The position numbers and the translations under genes are program-made. Shown here in pieces: positions 9,018-16,515 of a stretch of 64,000 nucleotides of DNA (positions within the stretch are counted from its first letter, which is position 1; each line of letters starts with the position of its first letter). The notes under the pieces were generated by a model. It was not told the DNA's origin. It saw only the letters and a program-made list of their open reading frames with translations, and made no database searches. The stretch is from an uncultured Oscillospiraceae bacterium (lineage in GTDB: Bacteria; Bacillota; Clostridia; Oscillospirales; Oscillospiraceae): assembly GCA_934589065.1 (NCBI GenBank), contig CAKTNN010000006.1:1-64000 (forward strand), read 5' to 3'.

Positions 9018-9173
9018 GTTCTTTGCTGCCGGAAGAAAGCGGCGGGCAGCAAATCATCACCGCTTTCAAATATTTCTGTGTGGGATACTTATAGTGGGGA
9101 AAAGTGATTGGTGCCGTATAGACAGCATTCACCATGTATTTTATCCATAGAGATTCTTCACGAGACAGCTCCT

Positions 9174-9210
9174 GTTTCTGTTGACAAAACAGAAACGTAT
9201 GTTCTATAAT
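9174..9210 (+). promoter_or_regulatory. Promoter with LexA-like SOS box ahead of the Y-family polymerase
   Basis: TTGACA (9181-9186), an 18-bp spacer and TATAAT (9205-9210). Inside the spacer AAACGTATGTTC (9193-9204) matches the Gram-positive LexA core GAAC-N4-GTTC with one mismatch. GTTTCTGTT and AACAGAAAC (9174-9182 and 9188-9196) also form an inverted repeat around the -35. The position suits SOS repression of a translesion polymerase. Confidence 0.65.
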
Positions 9211-9248
9211 AAAGAAGGGAAATCTTAATGGGGAGGTGTTACTCCGGT

Positions 9249-10733
9249 ATGGACAGGCAGTATATCGCCATCGATCTCAAGTCCTTCTATGCTTCCGTGG
9301 AGTGCGTGGAGCGGGAACTGGATCCTATGACCACCAACCTGGTGGTTGCCGACGCAAGCCGGACGGAGAAAACAATCTGCCTTGCGGTGACGCCCTCCCT
9401 CAAGGCCTACGGGATTCCGGGCCGTGCAAGGCTTTTTGAGGTGGTTCAGCGGGTGGCAGAGGTAAACGCCCTGCGGCAGCAAAAAGCCCCCGGCAGAACC
9501 TTTGTGGGGGCCTCCTGGGACGCCATCGACCTACTGCGTCACCCGGAAAAGAAGCTGGATTACATCATTGCGCCCCCCAGAATGGCCTACTATATGGAGT
9601 ACAGCAGCTATATTTACAAGATTTACCTGAAGTATGTTGCTCCGGAGGATATCCACGTGTATTCCATTGATGAGGTTTTCATCGATGCCACAGCTTACCT
9701 GAAGCTATATAACATGGATGCCCGCAGCTTTGCCAAGAAGCTGGTTTTGGAAATCATCAATTCTACGGGCATTACTGCCACGGCGGGGGTGGGCACAAAT
9801 CTCTATCTTTGCAAAATTGCCATGGATATTGTCGCCAAGCACATCCCCGCAGATAGGGACGGTGTGCGCATCGCCTGCCTGGATGAAAAAAGCTATCGCC
9901 GGGAGCTGTGGGATCATCAGCCATTGACAGATTTCTGGCGGGTAGGGCCGGGGATTGCCAAAAAGCTCAGGAGCCGGGGAATTTATACCATGGGGGATAT
10001 TGCCCGGCTGTCCCTGCAGCCGGGGCCCTTCGGCTGCGATAGCCTGTATAAGCTTTTCGGGGTGAATGCGGAGCTGCTCATCGACCATGCCTGGGGCTAT
10101 GAGCCCTGCACCATTGCCCAGATCAAGTCCTATAAGCCCGGCAGCCGCTCGGTGAGCTCCGGGCAGGTGCTTTCCTGCCCCTATCCCTACGACAAGGCGA
10201 AGCTTGTGGTGCGGGAAATGGCAGATCAGCTGGCAATGGATTTGGTGGCAAAAAAGCTGGTGACCCAAAAGCTGACCCTGACCCTGGGCTATGATGGGCA
10301 GAGCCTGAAAAATGCCGACTATAAAGGCGCGGTGGATACAGACCGCTACGGTCGTCAAGTCCCCAAAAGCGCCCACGGAACCATTAGCCTGGATTGCAAG
10401 TGTGCCTCCGCAAAGCGCATTACGGCGGCCTTTATGGAGCTTTACGACCGGATTGCCGATCCGCAGCTTTTGCAGCGGCGGTTGACCCTTACGGCAGAGC
10501 TCTATACCAGGGAAAGCGCAGACAGGGAGCGGGAGAGCATGGAGCAGCTGAATCTGTTTGCTCCTGCGGATGATACGGACCAGACCCAGCTGCAGCGGGA
10601 GCAGGCTCAGCTGGAAGCAATGCTGAAAATCAAAGAGCGCTTTGGAAAAAACGCCATTTTCCGGGGCATGAACCTGGAGGAGGGGGCCACCGCCCGCCAG
10701 CGCAACGGGCAGATCGGTGGACACAAAGCCTAG
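9249..10733 (+). CDS. Y-family (UmuC/DinB-like) translesion DNA polymerase
   Basis: Error-prone polymerase that copies past lesions. The palm holds both conserved acidic motifs: AIDLKSFYASVECVER (Asp9) and YSIDEVFID (Asp141/Glu142). A helix-hairpin-helix-like segment (WRVGPGIAKKLRSRGIYTMGDIARL) and the little-finger region (SVSSGQVLSCPYPYDKAKLVV) follow. The protein is 494 aa, longer than DinB and near the size of the UvrX/UmuC-like proteins of Bacillus and Clostridia. Start ATG 9249 is preferred over 9228 because GGGGAGGTG lies between them, 12 nt before 9249. It is paired with a YolD-like gene 14 nt downstream, as in UvrX-YolD modules, and carries a LexA-like box upstream. Confidence 0.92.
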   Translation: MDRQYIAIDLKSFYASVECVERELDPMTTNLVVADASRTEKTICLAVTPSLKAYGIPGRARLFEVVQRVAEVNALRQQKAPGRTFVGASWDAIDLLRHPEKKLDYIIAPPRMAYYMEYSSYIYKIYLKYVAPEDIHVYSIDEVFIDATAYLKLYNMDARSFAKKLVLEIINSTGITATAGVGTNLYLCKIAMDIVAKHIPADRDGVRIACLDEKSYRRELWDHQPLTDFWRVGPGIAKKLRSRGIYTMGDIARLSLQPGPFGCDSLYKLFGVNAELLIDHAWGYEPCTIAQIKSYKPGSRSVSSGQVLSCPYPYDKAKLVVREMADQLAMDLVAKKLVTQKLTLTLGYDGQSLKNADYKGAVDTDRYGRQVPKSAHGTISLDCKCASAKRITAAFMELYDRIADPQLLQRRLTLTAELYTRESADRERESMEQLNLFAPADDTDQTQLQREQAQLEAMLKIKERFGKNAIFRGMNLEEGATARQRNGQIGGHKA

Positions 10734-10747
10734 GGGAGGGGGAGCAC

Positions 10748-11161
10748 ATGACCCATCGCTATGATGATATTTTGGATACGCCCTGGCCTCAAAAGAGTAC
10801 CCGGGCCAGAATGAGTACGGAGGACCGGGCGGCGCAGTTTGCACCTTTTTCCGCCCTGACGGGGTACGATGCCGTCATTCAGGAGACGTCCCGGCTGACA
10901 CAGCGCCCCATCTTCCTGACGGAGGAGAGCCAGGAGGCGCTGAACCGGCAGCTGAACGCCATTGCCCGGCAGCTGCCCCAGGAGCCAAAGGTAAGCATGA
11001 CCATCTATGTGGACGATGCCAAAAAAGAGGGCGGCTCCTTCCGGACGGTGGAGGGACGGGTCAGAAAGGTGGATCTCTACGAGGGCGGCCTGATTCTCAC
11101 CGACGGTCGGGAAATCCCGTTCTTCCGTATCTGCCAGATTGACGGGGTGGAAGAAGAATAA
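10748..11161 (+). CDS. YolD-like protein
   Basis: Small soluble protein of 137 aa with the YolD-family opening: YDDILDTPWPQKSTRARMSTEDRAAQFAPFSALTGYDAVIQETSRLT. The C-terminal part (KVDLYEGGLILTDGREIPFFRICQIDGVEEE) matches the family's beta-rich end. YolD-family genes sit next to Y-family polymerases in Firmicutes and are thought to act as partners, playing a part analogous to UmuD; that role is known for the family and not shown here. AGGGGAGGGGGA precedes the ATG. It shares the SOS-type promoter of the polymerase. Confidence 0.85.
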   Translation: MTHRYDDILDTPWPQKSTRARMSTEDRAAQFAPFSALTGYDAVIQETSRLTQRPIFLTEESQEALNRQLNAIARQLPQEPKVSMTIYVDDAKKEGGSFRTVEGRVRKVDLYEGGLILTDGREIPFFRICQIDGVEEE

Positions 11162-11215
11162 TGGCATTTCCCATAAATGGAACGTGCCCGAAAACAATGA
11201 CCTATTTCAATATGG

Positions 11216-11247
11216 GTCAGGTGCAATTTTTAAAAATTGCACCTGAC
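11216..11247. repeat. Perfect 32-bp palindrome
   Basis: GTCAGGTGCAATTTTT is followed immediately by its exact reverse complement with no loop. It lies 55 bp after the YolD stop, in sequence with no convincing gene. It could be a palindromic repeat element, the fused ends of a deleted element, or an unusual terminator; copies elsewhere in the genome would decide. Confidence 0.8.
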
Positions 11248-11251
11248 TCCA

Positions 11252-11304
11252 AAAAGTCCTTTGAAAAAGTTGATACTTACCGACAAAAGTCCCTTGAAAA
11301 AGTT
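11252..11304. repeat. 20-bp direct repeat, two copies
   Basis: AAAAGTCCTTTGAAAAAGTT (11252-11271) recurs with one change at 11285-11304. It directly follows the 32-bp palindrome. From here to 11462 short frames are open, but none has a ribosome site or recognisable domain; the stretch may be remnant DNA. Confidence 0.7.
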
Positions 11305-11462
11305 TTGCTTTCATGCTATTTTGAATCACCCGGAAAAATACCATGTGCAGAGCGCAATCAAGCTGGGCGATTATAATGTTGGACGCATGGGGCAGGTTCT
11401 AACCCTTCCGCTGTATATGGCGTTTTTGCTCAGGACATTATAAAGTCACTACTTTTCTACAA

Positions 11463-11500
11463 AAACACGGCAGCAGGCTGTTTTACCTGCTGCCGTGTTT
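11463..11500. terminator. Strong bidirectional hairpin terminator
   Basis: AAACACGGCAGCAGG pairs perfectly with CCTGCTGCCGTGTTT across an 8-nt loop, with A and T runs on the two sides. It probably ends the polymerase/YolD transcript. Confidence 0.8.
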
Positions 11501-11606
11501 AATGAAATCTGTAATGCGAATGAAATCCGCAAAGCCGGGGGAATTCCGATTCCATCCACATCCCTTAGGGGATGCGTCTGAAATCGGAGGGGCTCTCCCG
11601 CGGGCT

Positions 11607-11633
11607 AAAAAACACTCCACCGGAGTGTTTTTT
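11607..11633. terminator. Bidirectional hairpin (A6-stem-T6)
   Basis: AACACTCC and GGAGTGTT close a 3-nt loop, flanked by A-runs on one side and T-runs on the other. It can stop transcripts from either side. No gene directly adjoins it. Confidence 0.6.
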
Positions 11634-11658
11634 ACGGCAGCTTTCCTGCCGCCGCCCT

Positions 11659-11744
11659 TTCGAGTCCCTTCCGGTGTATATAGCAAAAATCAGGAAACAC
11701 CTGATGGTGTTTCCTGATTTTTGGTACGCCAGAAGGGACTCGAA
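11659..11744. repeat. Imperfect inverted repeat including the 3' end of tRNA-Arg
   Basis: The left arm (11659-11701) starts TTCGAGTCCCTTC and ends CAGGAAACACC; the right arm (11706-11744) is its near-complement and contains the T-loop-to-CCA part of the tRNA-Arg gene. The inner 17-bp part (AAAAATCAGGAAACACC, TGAT loop) is perfect and acts as a terminator for the tRNA. The outer part amounts to a second, inverted, partly decayed copy of the tRNA 3' end. Confidence 0.8.
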
Positions 11745-11798
11745 CCCCCGACCTACTGATTCGTAGTCAGTCACTCTATCCAACTGAGCTACTGGCGC
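11722..11798 (-). tRNA. tRNA-Arg (anticodon ACG)
   Basis: Read on the minus strand: acceptor stem GCGCCAG/CTGGCGT, D-arm GTAGCTCAGTTGGATAGAG, anticodon stem ACTGA/TCAGT with loop CTACGAA (anticodon ACG), T-arm GGGGGTTCGAGTCCC, discriminator A, and an encoded CCA. It is 77 nt including CCA. It has its own promoter and an intrinsic terminator hairpin immediately after the CCA. Confidence 0.97.
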
Positions 11799-11821
11799 AT
11801 ACGTTTGCTCAACGCCTGGAT

Positions 11822-11850
11822 ATAATAGCACAGCGCCCCGGAATTGTCAA
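11822..11850 (-). promoter_or_regulatory. Promoter of tRNA-Arg
   Basis: On the minus strand TTGACA, a 17-bp GC-rich spacer and TATTAT lie about 24 bp before the tRNA 5' end. Confidence 0.85.
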
Positions 11851-11918
11851 GCGCTTTTTGATTATTTTTGGAAATTCATAGCAAGCCCCTTTGAATAGCG
11901 GCTTATGCTGTGGCAAAA

Positions 11919-13367
11919 TCAGGGCCGCTTTCGCAAATACAGGGCCAGAGTGACGGCTACCAGAAGCACGGGGGCCAGAACGAGAATCCAGGGCGTTTCC
12001 GGCTGAGCGGGGGCATCGGGCGACATCGGAAGGCCGGCGGCTTCTGTCTGGGTTTCCTTGCCGGCCTGCTCCAATCGCGCCTGTTCTTCCTGCCGGAGCT
12101 GCTCCGCCAGCTGTTCCTGAGCTTCCTGCCGTGCCAGGGCTTCCTGCTGGGCGTAGGGGGTAAGAGACTCAAAAAAATCCGTCTTTTCTGCGTCCGGCCC
12201 CACGGTGCTGCGCCAAAGCCCGTAATTGCAGGGGCTGTATTTGGGGATATCCGCCGCCCGGTCTATGCCGGACATATACCAGGCAAAGCCGGACTGCTGG
12301 CTTGCGTGGGCGGGAAAGCCCAGCTGCTTGGTCACCTGAAAGGCGGTCAGTCCGCCAAAAGCGCTGAGGGGCTGATCCCAGTCCAGGGTGATTTGGTTCT
12401 CTTCGTATAGGTGCAGGTATAGTTTGGGCGTCTGCCAGGGGCCGTATTGAGCGGCGGAGGCTTCAAACCGGCTGCCATCGGCAGCGGCATCCAAAGCCTG
12501 GGTCAAAAGGTCTGCATAAAGGCAATGGGCCCCGTGCCCATATTCGCCATTCAGGTCGTGCCCAAGGGCGACCAGGGGACGAAACCGGCGAAGCTGGGTG
12601 ACCACAAATTCCAAAAGGGTATCCTGGCTGACACCGGCCTGGGCGTATTGGTTGATGGCATCCTGCTCTCTGCGGGAGTAGTAGTCACCAAAGCTTCCAA
12701 ACACGGGATAGTGCCGCACCCCCACGGCCCACAGCCCATCCAGAGCCTCGTGGCAGCGGATGTTGGGGTCTTCGCTGAGATTCCGGTGGTTGGTCAGATA
12801 CACAACCTGTACCCGATAGCCCAGCTGCCCGGCATAGTAGGGGAGCACACCTGCGAAAAACAGCTGCTCATCATCGGCGTGGGTGGAAAAGAGCACCAAA
12901 TCGGCGCCGTTTTCCACCGGTGGGAGCCACTGCTGCACCCAGCTGGGCAGAGGGCCGTCTTCCAGGAGGGTCAGCTCCAGCAGGGGAACGGGGCCGTTGT
13001 CAAAGTGAAAAGTGACGGTTTCTGGCCTGTCGGGAAAAAGAGCCTGCAAGTCCACAAGGGTGTGGAGAAAGTTATCTGTGCCTGCGGTTTGCACTTCTCC
13101 GGTTTCCGCATTGGTAACGGTGAAAGGGCCGTATTCCGTATCAAAAATCAGGTAGGCATATCGGCAATCCTCGGGAAGGCGGAAGGTTATGCTGGCGTGA
13201 TCCTGTCCTTTGGGGCCGTGCTTGGTATCGCCGTCAAACAGGGCGCTGAGCCGGGGAAAGCCCTGACTCTCGGTTACATAATCGGCGGCGCTGTCCATGT
13301 CTGCCCTTGCATACATTGGAAGCAAAAACAGAAGCAGCGCGGATACAATTAGAATTCGTTTGACCAT
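11919..13367 (-). CDS. Secreted, membrane-anchored PIG-L family deacetylase
   Basis: Predicted zinc-dependent N-deacetylase acting outside the membrane. Residues 1-23 form a signal peptide (KRILIVSALLLFLLPMYARA). A beta-rich domain (about 25-150) precedes the PIG-L domain, which has the metal motif HADDEQLF (family form HPDDE) and the second ligand region GHDLNGEYGHGAHCLYADLL. A Q/E/A-rich, probably coiled-coil linker (LARQEAQEQLAEQLRQEEQ) leads to a C-terminal transmembrane helix with a basic tail (PWILVLAPVLLVAVTLALYLRKRP). The length of 482 aa exceeds the roughly 230 aa of simple PIG-L enzymes because of these additions. It is a single gene. The substrate is probably an N-acetyl sugar in the envelope or on host glycans, by inference. 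Confidence 0.85.
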   Translation of the reverse strand: MVKRILIVSALLLFLLPMYARADMDSAADYVTESQGFPRLSALFDGDTKHGPKGQDHASITFRLPEDCRYAYLIFDTEYGPFTVTNAETGEVQTAGTDNFLHTLVDLQALFPDRPETVTFHFDNGPVPLLELTLLEDGPLPSWVQQWLPPVENGADLVLFSTHADDEQLFFAGVLPYYAGQLGYRVQVVYLTNHRNLSEDPNIRCHEALDGLWAVGVRHYPVFGSFGDYYSRREQDAINQYAQAGVSQDTLLEFVVTQLRRFRPLVALGHDLNGEYGHGAHCLYADLLTQALDAAADGSRFEASAAQYGPWQTPKLYLHLYEENQITLDWDQPLSAFGGLTAFQVTKQLGFPAHASQQSGFAWYMSGIDRAADIPKYSPCNYGLWRSTVGPDAEKTDFFESLTPYAQQEALARQEAQEQLAEQLRQEEQARLEQAGKETQTEAAGLPMSPDAPAQPETPWILVLAPVLLVAVTLALYLRKRP

Positions 13368-13392
13368 TGAAAACCTCCCTTTCCTGGAAAGT

Positions 13393-13421
13393 ATTATATC
13401 CCGCCGGGGGAGAAAAGTAAA
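13393..13421 (-). promoter_or_regulatory. Promoter of the PIG-L gene
   Basis: Minus strand: TTTACT, a 17-bp spacer and TATAAT, with a GGGAGG ribosome site and the ATG shortly downstream. Confidence 0.65.
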
Positions 13422-13440
13422 GCAGCCGGAAAAATAGGCA

Positions 13441-13476
13441 AAAAAACACCGGAAGCATTGGCTTCCGGTGCTTTTT
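13441..13476 (-). terminator. Terminator of the zinc-ribbon gene
   Basis: CACCGGAAGC and GCTTCCGGTG form a perfect 10-bp stem with ATTG loop and T-runs on both sides. It lies 9 bp after the zinc-ribbon stop, and could also stop plus-strand transcripts. Confidence 0.85.
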
Positions 13477-13484
13477 AGAACAAA

Positions 13485-13763
13485 TTAGCCGTTGGCACGC
13501 ATCTGAGCGAAGCACTCGCTGCAGAATACGGGACGGTCGGACTTGGGCTGGAAGGGCACCTTAGCCTCGCCGCCGCAGCGTGCACAGGTAGCGGTGAAGA
13601 ACTCACGGGGACCACGAGCGTTGTTCTTGCGAGCGTCACGGCAGGCCTTGCAGCGCTGGGGCTCATTCTGGAAGCCGCGCTCTGCGTAGAACTCCTGCTC
13701 ACCGGCGGTGAACACGAACTCCTTGCCGCAATCCTTGCAAACTAAAGTCTTGTCTTCGTACAT
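13485..13763 (-). CDS. Small zinc-ribbon protein (four CxxC pairs)
   Basis: Soluble 92-aa protein with CxxC pairs at CKDC, CKAC, CARC and CSEC, enough ligands for two zinc sites. The first half (LVCKDCGKEFVFTAGEQEFYAERGFQNEPQRCKACRDARK) matches the zinc-ribbon domain family zf-trcl, often found in small clostridial proteins. The second half repeats a treble-clef-like CARCGG...CSECFAQM. No enzyme motif is visible. A role in RNA binding, translation or zinc handling is possible, but I cannot choose. It has its own terminator and stands alone between the PIG-L gene and ruvB. Confidence 0.8.
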   Translation of the reverse strand: MYEDKTLVCKDCGKEFVFTAGEQEFYAERGFQNEPQRCKACRDARKNNARGPREFFTATCARCGGEAKVPFQPKSDRPVFCSECFAQMRANG

Positions 13764-13993
13764 TTGGAAATACCTCTCTTCGGTTTTTTGCCCCGTGAAA
13801 ATCTACCAGGAATGGTTGTAACGCAGGGTGAATAAAATATGCGGCACTGACACACCGCATTTTGAATTATACACAAGGTGGGGCGTTTTGTCAATCCTTT
13901 ATAGAATTTTTTTCTCAACAATTTCAGTTTTATGCAATATTTCCATAGCCCTGCCAGAGAATTTGGTAAAAAGAACCAGGAAAACATTTCAGA

Positions 13994-15031
13994 CTAAATG
14001 GAGAAGGATGCCTGCCCCTCGTAGGGAATGTGCAGGTGATCGTAGGCAAGGGGAGTGACGCAGCGGCCCCGGGGGGTGCGGGTCAAAAAGCCCAGCTGCA
14101 TTAGATAGGGCTCATACACGTCCTCCAGGGTAACGGCCTCTTCGCCAATGGTGGCAGCCAGCGTTTCCAGACCCACCGGGCCGCCGCCATAGTTGCGGAT
14201 AATTGCGGTGAGCATCCGCCGGTCAATTACATCCAGGCCCAGCTTGTCCACTTCCAGCCGCTGCAAAGCCAGGTCGGCAGCTTCCTTGGTGATGGTCCCG
14301 TCTCCCATGACCTGGGCAAAATCCCGCACCCGGCGTAAAAACCGGTTGGCAATTCTGGGGGTGCCCCGGCTGCGGGAGGCGATTTCCATAGCGCCCTCCG
14401 GCTCGATGGACATTCCCAGAATGGTTGCGGAACGGGTGACGATGGCAGCCAGCTCCTGGGGGGTATAGAGCTCCAGCCGCAGAGACACGCCAAACCGATC
14501 CCGCAGAGGGGCGGACAGCTGGCCTGCCCGGGTGGTGGCGCCCACCAGGGTGAATTTCGGCAGATCCAGCCGGATGGAGTTGGCACTGGGGCCCTTGCCC
14601 ACAATGATATCGATGGCGAAATCCTCCATGGCGGGGTAGAGAATTTCCTCAACCACCCGGTTCAGACGGTGAATTTCATCGATAAAAAGAATGTCTCCGG
14701 CATTCAGGTTGGTAAGCAGCGCCGCCAGATCCCCCGGCTTTTCAATAGCAGGGCCGGAGGTAATGCGGATGCCGGCGCCCATCTCGTTGGCAATGACCCC
14801 CGCCAGAGTGGTTTTGCCCAGGCCGGGAGGGCCGTAGAGCAGAACATGGTCCAGGGGCTCATTGCGCTGTCGGGCGGCTTCAATGTAAACGGACAGGTTT
14901 CCCTTGGCCTTTTCCTGACCGGTGTAGTCCGAGAGCATCTTCGGGCGCAGGCCGATTTCCCCTGCGTCCTGGGGGGTATAGGTAGGCAGAACCAGAGCAT
15001 CCTCCGGCTCCTGAGAAAATTCCAGACTCAT
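13994..15031 (-). CDS. ruvB: Holliday junction branch migration ATPase RuvB
   Basis: Hexameric AAA+ motor that drives branch migration with RuvA. The 345-aa protein has Walker [10 protein letters not shown] (residues 67-75), Walker B DEIHRLN, sensor and arginine-finger segments ([36 protein letters not shown]) and the C-terminal winged helix ([22 protein letters not shown]). It lies 6 nt after ruvA in the ruvC-ruvA-ruvB order. The length is normal for the family. Confidence 0.98.
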   Translation of the reverse strand: MSLEFSQEPEDALVLPTYTPQDAGEIGLRPKMLSDYTGQEKAKGNLSVYIEAARQRNEPLDHVLLYGPPGLGKTTLAGVIANEMGAGIRITSGPAIEKPGDLAALLTNLNAGDILFIDEIHRLNRVVEEILYPAMEDFAIDIIVGKGPSANSIRLDLPKFTLVGATTRAGQLSAPLRDRFGVSLRLELYTPQELAAIVTRSATILGMSIEPEGAMEIASRSRGTPRIANRFLRRVRDFAQVMGDGTITKEAADLALQRLEVDKLGLDVIDRRMLTAIIRNYGGGPVGLETLAATIGEEAVTLEDVYEPYLMQLGFLTRTPRGRCVTPLAYDHLHIPYEGQASFSI

Positions 15032-15037
15032 GGGTCA

Positions 15038-15640
15038 TCATCCTTTCATAACCATGGCGCGCAAAGCGCGACGAACCATGTCTTCGGTACTGGCCTGGGG
15101 GTCCACACCCTTCAGGGCAAGGGAAATTTCTGCAGGGGAGTAGCCCAATTCCTGGAGGGCTGCAGTGGCAAGGGCCAGGTTGCTGCCCTGCTGCACGGGA
15201 GCGGCAACGGGCCCGCCGGAGAAATCCAGCTCCAGGCTGCTGCCGCCGATCTTATCCTTTAGCTCCAGAATAATCCGCTGAGCGATCTTCTTGCCCACGC
15301 CCTGGGCAGCGGTGAGCATCTTTTCGTCCCCGGTCATTACAGCCAGGGTGAAGTTCTGCGGGCCGCCGGCGGAAAGAATTGCCATAGCGGCCTTGGGCCC
15401 CACGCCGTTTACGGCGGTAAGGAGCTCGTAGCACTTTTGCTCTTCCCGGGAGGCAAAGCCGTAGAGCTCGTAGGCATCCTCCCGGATGGATTCGGTGATA
15501 AAAAGCTTGGCGGCGGTGTTCAGCTTCAGCTGGGCGGCGGTATAGGCGGTAACCCTACAGCCGTAGCCCACGCCGCCGCAGTCGATTACGGCAAGCCCCG
15601 GCTCCAGCACCGTGACCGTACCGGACAGATAGTATAGCAT
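15038..15640 (-). CDS. ruvA: Holliday junction DNA-binding protein RuvA
   Basis: Tetrameric junction-binding protein that loads RuvB. It is 200 aa, starting at MLYYLSGTV, which fits the family; a longer upstream frame lacks a ribosome site. OB-fold N-terminal domain (LAVIDCGGVGYGCRVTAYTA), tandem helix-hairpin-helix motifs (AVNGVGPKAAMAILS, AAQGVGKKIAQRIILELKD) and a C-terminal RuvB-contact domain (ALQELGYSPAEISLALKGV) are all visible. AAGGAGAAC precedes the start. Confidence 0.97.
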   Translation of the reverse strand: MLYYLSGTVTVLEPGLAVIDCGGVGYGCRVTAYTAAQLKLNTAAKLFITESIREDAYELYGFASREEQKCYELLTAVNGVGPKAAMAILSAGGPQNFTLAVMTGDEKMLTAAQGVGKKIAQRIILELKDKIGGSSLELDFSGGPVAAPVQQGSNLALATAALQELGYSPAEISLALKGVDPQASTEDMVRRALRAMVMKG

Positions 15641-15653
15641 AATTGTGTTCTCC

Positions 15654-16148
15654 TTATTTCTGGGCCATGGCAAGCAGGGAGGTGGAGGAGCGGGCGTGAC
15701 ACAGGGCGATTGCCACCGCATCGGCGGCATCATCGGGCTTGGGCACGGCGGAAAGATGCAAAATCCGCTTGGTCATATCCATAACCTGGTGCTTGCTGGC
15801 ATTGCCGTAGCCCACTACGGCCTGCTTGACCTGCATGGGCTTATATTCAAAAACCGGAACATTTGCCTGCTGAATGGCAAGCAAAATAACCCCACGGGCC
15901 TGGGCTACCTTAATGCCGGTGGTGACGTTGTTGCCGAAGAAAAGCTCTTCGATCGCCACCGCCTCCGGCTTTGCCAAAAGCATCAGCTCCGTCATATTGT
16001 TGTAGATCTCTCCCAAGCGCCAGGAAAAATCCGTGTTGGGCGGGGTGGTAATTGCGCCGCAGCGGAGCAGCTGGCACACGCCCCTTTGGGCCTCGATCAG
16101 CCCAAAGCCGGTAATTCCGTAGCCGGGATCAATGCCGAGAATCCGCAT
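15654..16148 (-). CDS. ruvC: Crossover junction endodeoxyribonuclease RuvC
   Basis: Holliday junction resolvase of 164 aa. Catalytic acidic residues are visible: Asp7 in GIDPGYGITGFG, Glu67/Glu68 in AVAIEELFFG, and the C-terminal KPDDAADAVAIALCHA. The start codon overlaps the stop of the small membrane-protein gene upstream (TAATG), so translation is coupled. RuvC processes junctions delivered by RuvAB. Longer in-frame starts run back through that small gene and are rejected. Confidence 0.97.
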   Translation of the reverse strand: MRILGIDPGYGITGFGLIEAQRGVCQLLRCGAITTPPNTDFSWRLGEIYNNMTELMLLAKPEAVAIEELFFGNNVTTGIKVAQARGVILLAIQQANVPVFEYKPMQVKQAVVGYGNASKHQVMDMTKRILHLSAVPKPDDAADAVAIALCHARSSTSLLAMAQK

Positions 16149-16288
16149 TACAGTCCACCCCGGCTGATGGCGATGATCTGATAGATGACAAACAGAATAA
16201 AAACCACCAGGCCGATCCGGGCCAGCCAGACCTCTTTTGCGGGCCGGGGGGTATAACTGTCTTGCTTGTCCTGCTCTTCGTTTTCCAT
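16148..16288 (-). CDS. Small single-span membrane protein heading the ruvCAB operon
   Basis: A 46-aa frame: acidic N terminus (MENEEQDKQDSYTPRPAKE), then one hydrophobic segment (VWLARIGLVVFILFVIYQIIAIS) and a short tail RGGL. AGGTGAAGG lies 6-8 nt before the ATG, and the stop overlaps the ruvC start by one base, which strongly argues for translation. The charge pattern suggests an N-in or N-out single-pass protein; topology is not clear. I do not recognise a family. Confidence 0.7.
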   Translation of the reverse strand: MENEEQDKQDSYTPRPAKEVWLARIGLVVFILFVIYQIIAISRGGL

Positions 16289-16308
16289 ATACCTTCACCT
16301 CAAAGAAT

Positions 16309-16337
16309 ATCATATCACATTCCCTTCCAAAAACCAA
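16309..16337 (-). promoter_or_regulatory. Promoter of the ruvCAB operon
   Basis: Minus strand: TTGGTT, a 17-bp spacer and TATGAT, 20 bp before the 46-aa gene. No LexA-like box is seen here, unlike at the Y-family polymerase. Confidence 0.55.
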
Positions 16338-16515
16338 CTTCTTTTCGGGAAATTTTCAAACGAAAGTTCAGACAGACGCCGCTGCCTTCTGCCAAAAGGG
16401 GAATATCTTTCCCGGATCGGGACATACTTCTCCCAGGAAACTCTGGGCGTGCCTGACAATTATGCCTGCATTTGGCGGATCGCAGGGATACCCCAGAAGA
16501 AAAGGCGGTGGGGCA

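Noticed and set aside
11310..11445. Short frame encoding HPEKYHVQSAIKLGDYNVGRMGQV after the palindrome
   Set aside because: No ribosome site, no known domain, and the frame runs through the direct repeat; at most a remnant.
15640..15733. N-terminal extension of ruvA (MMPPMRWQS...)
   Set aside because: It overlaps ruvC out of frame, lacks a ribosome site and is not found in RuvA proteins; MLYYLSG is the family start.
16300..16515. Possible cobalamin riboswitch or EutV antiterminator hairpins before the eut operon
   Set aside because: I looked for the B12-box and for paired hairpins with the AGNAANGC-type loop; only a small CCCAG/CTGGG stem with a GAAACT loop is present, so neither can be supported.
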